From Crocosphaera sp038442745 (GTDB lineage Bacteria; Cyanobacteriota; Cyanobacteriia; Cyanobacteriales; Microcystaceae), in contig NZ_JARVCN010000211.1 of the NCBI RefSeq assembly GCF_038442745.1, positions 1-5,775 on the forward strand: a DNA stretch of 5,775 bases, in the 5' to 3' direction. The translations under genes and the position numbers were made by a program. Shown one piece after another: positions 1 to 4,335 of the stretch (position 1 is its first letter; each line of letters opens with the position of its first letter). The notes under the pieces are model-generated. The model had not been told where the DNA came from and searched no databases. It saw only the letters and a list, made by a program, of their open reading frames with translations.

Positions 1-88
1 AGTCCAAGGGATTACCCCCCCTATGGGAAAAGCTTTCTCGGAAATCACCTTAGAAAAGGTAACTGGACTATGTAGTGATGTGGTTTGA
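1..88 (+). CDS. C-terminal end of an unidentified gene (5' part outside window)
   Basis: The frame starting at base 2 is open from the window edge to a TGA at 86-88 and gives a 28-residue tail that begins VQGITPPMGK and ends GLCSDVV. I do not recognise the family. The reason to take it as coding is that a diverged copy of the same stretch, with the same stop position, recurs after the P450 (3066-3111). There, however, conservation continues past the stop, so the duplication covers DNA rather than only a reading frame. The last 30 or so bases of this tail belong to repeat copy A. No start is visible and the length of the full protein is unknown. It could also be a gene remnant. Confidence 0.35.
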   Translation, partial: VQGITPPMGKAFSEITLEKVTGLCSDVV

Positions 89-226
89 TTAGATCCGCGC
101 ACCGCTTCGCTGCTCTCTGCCGAGATCGCTCTTTGAATAACCGTCGACTTGACCTCGTTTGAATACAATGATGATGGCAATGTCAAGCCTATGACTGAAA
201 ACTTAACATTGAGGCTAGGGAATTTT
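57..226 (+). repeat. Long direct repeat, copy A
   Basis: This block begins AGGTAACTGGACTAT and runs to GGAATTT. It reappears in the same orientation at 3080-3246. The first ~39 bases differ at three positions and the last ~95 are mostly identical. The middle is replaced: here it holds the GC-rich 38 bp element at 93-130, while copy B has a HIP1-containing stretch. Overall identity by eye is about three quarters to four fifths. The two copies bracket the nitrogen-regulated gene, the tiny ORFs and the P450. A third, partial copy lies at about 1133-1200. Confidence 0.85.
93..130 (+). repeat. GC-rich dispersed repeat, copy 1
   Basis: This 38 bp block starts ATCCGCGCACCGC and ends ATCGCT. It is the reverse complement of 1217-1254 with two mismatches. 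It is much richer in G+C than its surroundings and resembles the small dispersed repeats common in cyanobacterial genomes. Within repeat copy A it occupies the segment that differs from copy B, which suggests a later insertion or replacement. Confidence 0.8.
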
Positions 227-237
227 GTCTGCTAACC

Positions 238-266
238 TTGACATTTAATATCAAAACTGTAACAAT
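238..266 (+). promoter_or_regulatory. Candidate sigma70-type promoter of the riboswitch gene
   Basis: A perfect -35 hexamer TTGACA (238-243) is followed after 17 bases by AACAAT (261-266), which matches four of six -10 positions. The expected start of transcription is near 273, about ten bases ahead of the first riboswitch stem. The spacing therefore fits a transcript that carries the whole aptamer. The start site is inferred, not seen. Confidence 0.6.
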
Positions 267-272
267 AGATAC
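259..272 (+). promoter_or_regulatory. NtcA-binding site (GTA-N8-TAC)
   Basis: The sequence GTAACAATAGATAC is a perfect match to the NtcA consensus and is flanked by T and A to give TGTA...TACA. It covers the -10 region of the promoter above and is centred about 7-8 bases upstream of the predicted start. NtcA activators normally sit near -41.5, which here would place the start inside the aptamer. The position therefore points to repression during nitrogen limitation, as known for the gif genes of Synechocystis, where NtcA represses from sites overlapping the core promoter. Confidence 0.75.
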
Positions 273-283
273 AGAAAGTAAAT

Positions 284-357
284 CGTTCATCTTTTCAGTT
301 ACTCCATAGAGGAGATGCTGAGGACGGAAGTAAGGAACTATCCTGAAGGAACGCGCC
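284..357 (+). ncRNA. Glutamine riboswitch (glnA RNA motif)
   Basis: The conserved parts of the glnA aptamer appear in order. CGTTC (284-288) pairs with GAACG (349-353) as stem P1. An arm with CATC/GATG and CTCC/GGAG is separated by an asymmetric purine-pyrimidine bulge. The invariant GGACGGAAGTA (322-332) follows, then a short AAGGA/TCCT arm closed by ACTA, then GAAGGAACGCGCC (345-357). Family knowledge: this aptamer binds L-glutamine, and in cyanobacteria it turns on the glutamine synthetase inactivating factor gene gifB. It lies about 28 bases ahead of the Shine-Dalgarno of the downstream gene, which suits control of translation. Confidence 0.9.
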
Positions 358-390
358 TACCGATCACCACAAACAATTAACATTCGGAGG
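356..390 (+). promoter_or_regulatory. Possible expression platform: anti-Shine-Dalgarno pairing with the RBS
   Basis: CCT (356-358) and CCG (360-362), with one bulged A, can pair with the ribosome binding site CGGAGG (385-390) across a 22-base loop. The first bases of this anti-Shine-Dalgarno are the last conserved bases of the aptamer. Ligand binding could therefore free the ribosome site. This is a pairing seen by eye, not a computed fold. Confidence 0.4.
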
Positions 391-398
391 CTTGAACC

Positions 399-581
399 AT
401 GCAACTTACTTATCGTGGTATCCAATACGACTATAATCCCCCAACAGTAGACATTTCCACAATCGATAACATCAAAGACAAGTCCCGCTACTTGATGTTA
501 CGTCATCAACGAAAACAATTAGATTGTTTGGCAAGGATGCACATTCGCTCAGCCAATGAAATTGGATTAATGCAAGCTTAA
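399..581 (+). CDS. DUF4278-type small protein with IF7-like C-terminus, glutamine-controlled
   Basis: This 60-residue protein starts at an ATG eight bases after a strong GGAGG (386-390). Residues 3-14 (LTYRGIQYDYNP) match the start of DUF4278 proteins, a cyanobacterial small-protein family. Residues 30-56 carry R-x-L-M-x-R-H, then about 13 residues, then R-x-A-x-E-I-G. As I recall it, this aligns without gaps to the glutamine synthetase inactivating factor IF7 of Synechocystis. The NtcA box over the promoter and the glutamine riboswitch in the leader give exactly the control logic of gif genes: low when nitrogen is scarce, high when glutamine is abundant. The likely role is a soluble, basic regulator that binds an enzyme or regulator of nitrogen assimilation. 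Glutamine synthetase is the first guess and a PII-type partner (as for the small protein PirA) the second. The family assignment rests on memory of the motifs, while the regulation is seen directly. The gene appears monocistronic, with a terminator behind it. Confidence 0.85.
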   Translation: MQLTYRGIQYDYNPPTVDISTIDNIKDKSRYLMLRHQRKQLDCLARMHIRSANEIGLMQA

Positions 582-600
582 TAGCCAGAAAAAATAATAA

Positions 601-650
601 TCAGACCCGGCTCTTTGTGAGGAGGGTAGGGTCTGAATTGATTATATTTT
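601..650 (+). terminator. Candidate intrinsic terminator of the riboswitch gene
   Basis: TCAGACCC (601-608) pairs perfectly with GGGTCTGA (629-636). The 20-base loop can form a further short CTC/GAG helix. The arm is followed by the AT-rich ATTGATTATATTTT ending at 650. The hairpin begins 20 bases after the stop codon. The T-tract is interrupted, so efficiency is uncertain. Confidence 0.6.
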
Positions 651-670
651 CAATGATCAAACCTAATGAA

Positions 671-689
671 AGGAGAGCCGACTTCTCCT
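671..689 (+). other. Small hairpin, function unknown
   Basis: AGGAGA (671-676) and TCTCCT (684-689) form a six-base stem with a seven-base loop. No T-tract follows. It contains a Shine-Dalgarno-like AGGAG, but no start codon lies at a usable distance. Confidence 0.3.
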
Positions 690-732
690 CTGATTAATAT
701 TCCTAACACCTTTTGTTAATGGATATTTTATT

Positions 733-837
733 ATGTTAGAAACAGCTTTGTTTGTCTGTTATGTTTGTTTGATTTTTGTGTTAATTGCGACTTTAGTAAT
801 TTGGATAGAAAAAGACAATTCTTTTGCTAATAATTAA
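733..837 (+). CDS. Tiny single-pass membrane peptide, 34 residues
   Basis: The ORF starts at ATG 733-735 and ends with TAA 835-837. After MLETA, an almost unbroken hydrophobic run (about residues 6-24) fits one transmembrane helix. A charged end IEKDNSFANN follows. I do not recognise it among the small photosystem, cytochrome b6f or NDH subunits I can recall. No clear Shine-Dalgarno precedes the ATG, which weakens the call. In its favour, its last codons run into a long hairpin shared with a tiny ORF on the other strand (858-944), the arrangement expected at the 3' ends of two convergent genes. Possible roles are an accessory membrane-complex subunit or a hydrophobic type I toxin-like peptide. 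Both are guesses. Confidence 0.4.
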   Translation: MLETALFVCYVCLIFVLIATLVIWIEKDNSFANN

Positions 838-867
838 TGAGTTTGACTAATTAATTATTAAAGCAAA
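821..867. terminator. Bidirectional AT-rich hairpin between two convergent tiny ORFs
   Basis: TAATAATTAAT (828-838) is perfectly complementary to ATTAATTATTA (850-860) around an 11-base loop. With single-base bulges the stem extends through CTTTTGCT on the left and AGCAAAG on the right. It spans both stop codons (837 on plus, 858 on minus). On the minus strand the arm leads into a T-rich stretch. It is best read as a shared transcription end. Confidence 0.55.
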
Positions 868-944
868 GATACAAGTAAGACGGTAACTGTTATGCCCCAA
901 AAGGTTTGAGATAATTCTTTAGTTAATCCTGGTAATTTTATCAT
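858..944 (-). CDS. Tiny hydrophobic peptide, 28 residues
   Basis: On the minus strand an ATG (942-944) lies about eight bases after GGGAGAG (complement of 951-957), a good ribosome site for this genome. The product begins MIKLPGLTKELSQ, a short amphipathic segment, and ends in the hydrophobic run TFWGITVTVLLVSLL, so it is probably membrane-inserted. It stops inside the hairpin shared with the convergent ORF at 733-837. I cannot assign a family. The combination of ribosome site, hydrophobic design and shared terminator makes it more believable than its length alone would. An alternative is chance. Confidence 0.4.
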   Translation of the reverse strand: MIKLPGLTKELSQTFWGITVTVLLVSLL

Positions 945-998
945 GAGAAGCTCTCCCAATTATAAATGGGTTTTGTTAATTACAACACTCCTCACTTC

Positions 999-1023
999 AA
1001 GACTGCTCTGAGAATACAGTCTT
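999..1023. repeat. Short perfect inverted repeat
   Basis: AAGACTG (999-1005) and CAGTCTT (1017-1023) form a seven-base stem with an 11-base loop. No T-tract lies on either side. It is the only clear structure between the tiny minus-strand ORF and repeat copy C. Confidence 0.4.
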
Positions 1024-1132
1024 CCACATTGATCTACATTGATAATAAAAAAAGGTCAAAAAAACGATAAGAAAAATGTAACAGTTTTGTTAAGCAATCT
1101 CGGTTTTAGTTATTCCTAATTGAATCCCTTTT

Positions 1133-1200
1133 GATTTACCATGAATGCAACTTTGTCAAGCTAATAACACAAGAGTTAACATTAAAGCGAAGGAGTTGTA
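1133..1200 (+). repeat. Partial third copy (C) of the long repeat
   Basis: From CTTTGTCAAGC (1151-1161) onward, about 50 bases align without gaps to 3198-3247 of copy B at roughly 75% identity. Shared blocks are TTAACATT (1176-1183 here) and CGAAGGA (1188-1194). A looser match extends left to about 1133. Copy C lacks the gene-tail half found in copies A and B. Confidence 0.55.
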
Positions 1201-1216
1201 AGACCCCTCGTTGACA

Positions 1217-1254
1217 AGCGCTCTCGGCAGAGAACAGCGAAGCGGTGCGCGGAT
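1217..1254 (-). repeat. GC-rich dispersed repeat, copy 2 (inverted)
   Basis: This is the reverse complement of 93-130 with two mismatches. It lies about 16 bases beyond repeat copy C. The two copies form an inverted pair around the riboswitch gene and the tiny ORFs. Confidence 0.8.
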
Positions 1255-1320
1255 AAAATCGCAGATCCTCTCCCAGTTCCCCTCAGTGAAGGCAACGAGA
1301 GTTACCATAGACAACGAAAA

Positions 1321-1382
1321 GGTAACTAGCCACAGCATCGATTATATCTATGTTTCAACCACATTGTTTTTCCTTAGTTACC
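1321..1382. repeat. 62 bp palindrome-ended unit, copy 1
   Basis: The unit starts GGTAACTA and ends TAGTTACC, and with one more base each side the ends are a 9-base perfect inverted repeat (1320-1328 / 1375-1383). It shares order and spacing of blocks with 1496-1556: GGTAACT, AGCATCG, ATG-TTTCA, GTTT-CC, GTTACC. Its inner part (1329-1357) also resembles 4272-4302 near the primase start. Confidence 0.65.
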
Positions 1383-1495
1383 TCCTCAGATTATACAGGG
1401 TCTTTTTTCAACGATTTTTCCCCACACCATCAGGGCTGAGTATTTATACCTTGGCTGTGTTTTTCTGTTTCAATTTTTGGGTATGTTGAAAAAAA

Positions 1496-1556
1496 GGTAA
1501 CTCAGAGAAAAGCATCGGCTGAAAGCATGGTTTCATAAACGTTTCCCGTGGTTACC
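1496..1556. repeat. 61 bp palindrome-ended unit, copy 2
   Basis: AAAAAGGTAAC (1491-1501) is perfectly complementary to GTTACCTTTTT (1551-1561), an 11-base inverted repeat that closes the unit. Internal blocks AGCATCG (1511-1517) and a following ATGGTTTCAT align with unit copy 1. It lies 60 to 120 bases ahead of the leader ORF of the P450. It could be a miniature mobile element or a paired operator. Confidence 0.65.
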
Positions 1557-1621
1557 TTTTTGAGATGATTTGTGACTAACATCATGGTAACAGGGGAACT
1601 GAACTACTCTTTGGAGGGTTG

Positions 1622-1675
1622 ATGAGTTATCATACTTCAGTACAGAAGTCGGCACACAGCCCTAGATCACTGTGA
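1622..1675 (+). CDS. 17-residue leader ORF ahead of the P450
   Basis: An ATG at 1622 follows GGAGGG (1613-1618) closely. The ORF encodes MSYHTSVQKSAHSPRSL and stops with TGA at 1673-1675, one base before the P450 ATG at 1677. The P450 start has no Shine-Dalgarno of its own in the preceding 20 bases. Ribosomes ending here would be well placed to restart on the P450, so translational coupling is likely. It is not a missed N-terminus: the P450 already has its proline-rich start at the position expected for CYP120, and the two frames differ. The alternative is that only the Shine-Dalgarno matters and the ORF is incidental. Confidence 0.45.
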   Translation: MSYHTSVQKSAHSPRSL

Positions 1676-1676
1676 A

Positions 1677-3050
1677 ATGAAGAAACACATAAAAGCAGAG
1701 GAAAGTTCCGTCAAACCGTCAAACTCTTTGCCTCCAGGTCGTTTAGGGTTGCCTTTAGTTGGTGAAACCATCCAATTTTTACTAGATCCCGATTTTGGGG
1801 ATAAGCGAGAAAAACAATATGGTTCAATTTATAAAACTAATATTTTGGGTCGAAAGACAGTGTTTATGAGTGGCGCACAAGCCAACAAGTTTATATTATC
1901 GAGTCATATAGATTATTTTTCTTGGGGAAAAGGTTGGCCTAATAATTTCCAGGAACTTTTAGGAAGATCCTTGTTTGTCCAAGATGGAGAAGAACATAAA
2001 CGGAACCGCAAGTTGTTAATGCCGGCTTTTCATGGTCAAGCGTTAACTAAATATGTGACAACAATGGAGCAAATCATTAGCAAATATTTATCAAGGTGGG
2101 AAAAGCAAAAAAATTTGACTTGGTTTCCTCAAATGAAGCAAATGACCTTTGAAATTGCTAGTGTATTACTGTTGGGAAGTTCTCCAGAAGATAACATTGA
2201 GCTTTTGGCCAAATGGTTTGGGGATTTAAGTAATGGCCTATTTGCTATCTTACCAATCCGTGCCAGTTGGTCTAAATATGGGAAAGCTTTAGCGGCACGA
2301 GATCATCTGTTAGAGTATATTGAGCAACAAATAGAAAAAAAAGGCTCAAGTGTCCAAGAAGATGCACTAGGCTTAATGATACAAACAAGAGATGAAGCGG
2401 GCCGTTCTCTAAGCAAAGAAGAAATAAAAGTGCAAGCGTTACTTTTATTATTTGCTGGTCACGAAACGACTACATCAATGCTAGTTAGTTTCTGTATGGC
2501 TTTAGGGAAGCATCCTGAGATCTTAGCTAAGGCAAGAGAGGAACAAATGGCATTAGGCATTGAAAGGGGTTTAACTTTAGAAAAACTCAAACAAATGACC
2601 TATCTTGAGCAAATAATCAAAGAAGTAGAACGCCTTTATCCACCAGTGGGGGGTGGATTTCGCGGTGTGGTAAAACCATTTGTCTTTAATGGATATTACG
2701 TTCCTAAAGATTGGATTGTGACCTATCGCATTAATTCTTCCCATCAAGATCGGAATGTTTTCACTAATCCCCAACAATTTGATCCTGATCGTTTCAGTGG
2801 TGAGCGAGAAGAACACAAAAAAATGGAATACAGTTTAGTGGGTTTTGGCGGGGGACCTAGATTTTGCTTGGGATATGCCTTTGCACAGATGGAAATGAAG
2901 ATTTTTGCTTCTCTGTTATTGCGGAATTATCTGTGGGAAATCTCCCCGAATCAGGACTTAACCCTCGACGCTATACCTACTCTTCATCCACGCTCTGGAT
3001 TAAAAGTTCAATTAGTTAGTAAAGAACTTCCTCAAAATAATCAGCACTAA
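1677..3050 (+). CDS. cyp120: Cytochrome P450, CYP120 family
   Basis: This 457-residue haem-thiolate monooxygenase has all P450 hallmarks: the PPGRLGLPLVGE start (19-30), C-helix HKRNR (107-111), I-helix oxygen-activating AGHETT (260-265), K-helix E316-x-x-R319, FDPDRF (368-373) and the haem loop FGGGPRFCLG (390-399) with ligand C397. LYPPVGGGFR after the K-helix and overall similarity recalled to Synechocystis CYP120A1, a retinoic acid hydroxylase, support family CYP120. The substrate is therefore probably a retinoid or similar apocarotenoid, but it is not proven. There is no N-terminal membrane anchor or signal peptide, so the enzyme should be cytosolic. Length is close to the ~444 residues of CYP120A1, and the chosen start fits. 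No ferredoxin, reductase or carotenoid oxygenase gene is nearby, so electrons must come from elsewhere. It follows a leader ORF by one base and contains no HIP1 site. Confidence 0.95.
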   Translation: MKKHIKAEESSVKPSNSLPPGRLGLPLVGETIQFLLDPDFGDKREKQYGSIYKTNILGRKTVFMSGAQANKFILSSHIDYFSWGKGWPNNFQELLGRSLFVQDGEEHKRNRKLLMPAFHGQALTKYVTTMEQIISKYLSRWEKQKNLTWFPQMKQMTFEIASVLLLGSSPEDNIELLAKWFGDLSNGLFAILPIRASWSKYGKALAARDHLLEYIEQQIEKKGSSVQEDALGLMIQTRDEAGRSLSKEEIKVQALLLLFAGHETTTSMLVSFCMALGKHPEILAKAREEQMALGIERGLTLEKLKQMTYLEQIIKEVERLYPPVGGGFRGVVKPFVFNGYYVPKDWIVTYRINSSHQDRNVFTNPQQFDPDRFSGEREEHKKMEYSLVGFGGGPRFCLGYAFAQMEMKIFASLLLRNYLWEISPNQDLTLDAIPTLHPRSGLKVQLVSKELPQNNQH

Positions 3051-3065
3051 CTTACACTCAGATCA

Positions 3066-3111
3066 ATGGGCAAAGCCACAGGTAACTGGACTATACCGTG
3101 ATGTGGTTTGA
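3066..3111 (+). pseudogene. Remnant of the same gene tail that ends at base 88
   Basis: ATGGGCAAAGCC (3066-3077) corresponds to ATGGGAAAAGCT (23-34), and GTAACTGGACTA...GATGTGGTTTGA (3082-3111) corresponds to 59-88. About 20 bases are missing between the two blocks, which breaks the frame. The remnant starts 15 bases after the P450 stop codon. It shows that the P450 now sits where a second copy of that gene once ended. Confidence 0.55.
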
Positions 3112-3246
3112 TTAGATCGGCGATCGCTACGCTGATTTCCGTGAGATCGCTCGTTGAATCACCCCCGACATTTCTTCGTTTGGATACAATGATAATTGCT
3201 TTGTCAAGCCGATCACAGAAAACTTAACATTGAGACGAAGGAATTT
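3080..3246 (+). repeat. Long direct repeat, copy B
   Basis: This is the second full copy of the block at 57-226, in the same orientation. It contains a HIP1 octamer at 3120-3127 in place of the GC-rich element of copy A. Recognisable similarity ends at GGAATTT (3240-3246), directly beside the stop codon of the primase-like gene on the minus strand. Repeat insertion or recombination therefore set the present end of that gene. Confidence 0.85.
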
Positions 3247-4200
3247 CTAAGTTAAATCTGGTACGATTTCTCCTAATTTGCTGTAGGCGATCGCTACATT
3301 TCCATTAATAATTGCTCCTGCATCAGCATACAAGATGAACTGGGTATTTTCATCCCATCCATATCTCTCTTTGATCGAGGCGATCGCCGCTTCTATGGCC
3401 CCAGGACTACTGCCAAAATTCCCACCACTGGCCCCAATAATCGGAATCCCCACGTTAGATGAGGCTAGAAGGGGTTTGTATTCCAGTCCCTCTGTAAACC
3501 CTATTATTGGTTTTTGCGGGGCTTCCTGGGGCAAATAAACGGCAATGGGTTGCTCCCCTGACGGTAGATGATACTTCACCCCACGTTTGGAACTACTCAG
3601 AGGGTAATATTTATTTTCGGTTCCTGGGGTCAGATCATTCACCCTAAGATGGGTGTATAATCCCTCTTCGTTAGGAATTGGGATTAGTATCCCGTCAGTG
3701 TGGTTAATTAAGCTTAATCCATCATATTTCACCCCTGACAGTTCGTTAGTGACAGGTGAGCTTAGTTTTTGCCATTGTTTGACACTGCGGTAGTTTGATT
3801 CTTCTATTTCGCGATCGCTTATTCCACGATTTCTTAGAATCTCCCTATGGGCATCTGATAGGGTTAGTTGGTCTAGGATTTCCCTAATTACCTTATCTCG
3901 TTCTGGGATAGATAGCAGGGCATTAAGTTGTTCTCGTTGTTGTTGTTGCTCTAAGTCTCGTTGCCGTTGCTGTTCCCGTTGCCATTCCTGACGGTTTTGT
4001 TGGGCCCATTCTTCTGCGTCTGCTTTGTTAGCCCAGATGTTAAAGCCCCAGGTGTCTTGACCCCTGTATAGGTAGTCTACAGGGTTGGCTTCATGACTTC
4101 GGCAGTAAACTAGGCCGGTGGTGGTGTTTTGACGACAATCACTCCTTTCTCCTTGGCATACTGGGCAGGGAGTACGGCGGTTAAATCTAATCCAGTCCAT
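3247..4200 (-). pseudogene. Truncated plasmid/phage-type primase-like protein (zinc ribbon + partial Toprim)
   Basis: The 317-residue product starts at an ATG (4198-4200) seven bases or so after GAGGGG. Residues 12-36 form a zinc-binding motif (C12-x2-C15, C33-x2-H36) like those of DNA primases. Residues about 63-93 are a Q/E/R-rich coiled coil. LSDAHREILRNRGIS (114-128) is a segment I associate with cyanobacterial plasmid and phage primase-like proteins. A Toprim/DUF3854-type core follows: FTEGLEYKPL (235-244, E237), GASGGNFGSSP (256-266) and YADAGA (291-296, D293). Such proteins, including CyRepA1-type plasmid replication proteins, normally continue for hundreds of residues, often into a helicase. 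Here the frame ends at TAG 3247-3249, exactly at the edge of repeat copy B, so the last Toprim part and everything beyond are missing. It is probably inactive in replication. TATAAT on the minus strand (4286-4291) is a possible -10. Confidence 0.7.
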
Positions 4201-4303
4201 TTGTAACCCCTCTCTCAGATATTGGGGGGTAAATGATGGAACTTAAGAAATTTTTTCCATCACGCTCTGATCCGCCACAAGGCAGATTATATCTACGTTT
4301 CAT
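4187..4303 (-). CDS. Possible 38-residue ORF overlapping the primase start
   Basis: On the minus strand an ATG (4301-4303) lies six bases after GGAG (complement of 4310-4313). The product starts MKRRYNLPCGGSERDGKNF, has no family I know, and stops 14 bases inside the primase gene, which would couple the two. Its first codons lie in the repeat-like stretch 4272-4302. It may equally be a fortuitous frame in the primase leader. Confidence 0.25.
   Translation of the reverse strand: MKRRYNLPCGGSERDGKNFLSSIIYPPISERGVTNGLD
4272..4302 (-). repeat. Short match to the 62 bp unit upstream of the P450
   Basis: GATTATATCTACGTTTCA (4285-4302) matches 1340-1357 at 17 of 18 positions. The similarity continues left through CCACA (4275-4279). 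AGTTAC at 4317-4322 may be a decayed right end. On the minus strand the core contains TATAAT. Confidence 0.4.
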
Positions 4304-4311
4304 TGATTTCT

Positions 4312-4335
4312 CCAGAAGTTACTTGTGTCTTCTGG
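4312..4335. other. Perfect 7-base hairpin in the primase leader
   Basis: CCAGAAG (4312-4318) pairs with CTTCTGG (4329-4335) around ten bases. In a minus-strand transcript the 3' arm overlaps part of the GGAG ahead of the 38-residue ORF, so it could mask that ribosome site. The rest of 4336-4551 shows only a GTTAGTCGG direct repeat (4352-4360, 4423-4431) and a small AGGGC/GCCCT hairpin (4403-4418). Confidence 0.4.

Larger units (their letters stand above)
1301..1591. promoter_or_regulatory. Cluster of six alternating GTTACC/GGTAAC hexamers upstream of the P450
   Basis: GTTACC occurs at 1301, 1377 and 1551. Its complement GGTAAC occurs at 1321, 1496 and 1586. The orientation alternates strictly. 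The outermost pair extends to GTTACCAT / ATGGTAAC. By chance one would expect well under one copy in 291 bases. The cluster coincides with the two palindrome-ended units and fills the region where P450 promoter elements should lie. Whether it is a regulator target or a by-product of repeat elements is open. No convincing -35/-10 pair was found here. Confidence 0.5.

Noticed and set aside
959..985. Minus-strand TATAAT (959-964) with TTGTAA (980-985) as promoter of the 28-residue ORF
   Set aside because: The predicted start would fall inside the Shine-Dalgarno, leaving almost no leader.
999..1023. Hairpin as a transcription terminator
   Set aside because: No T-tract follows on either strand.
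1156..1338. Minus-strand 60-residue open frame in the repeat region
   Set aside because: Its middle is the GC-rich dispersed repeat and its start lies in a 62 bp unit. It has no clear ribosome site and a composition unlike a real protein.
1211..1489. Plus-strand 92-residue open frame ahead of the P450
   Set aside because: It begins inside the dispersed repeat and runs through one palindrome-ended unit. The T-rich second half only imitates a membrane protein.
2577..2816. Minus-strand open frame within the P450
   Set aside because: It lies wholly inside a well-supported P450 gene on the other strand.
3335..3538. Plus-strand open frame within the primase-like gene
   Set aside because: It is antisense to a recognisable Toprim region, with no ribosome site or family signal.
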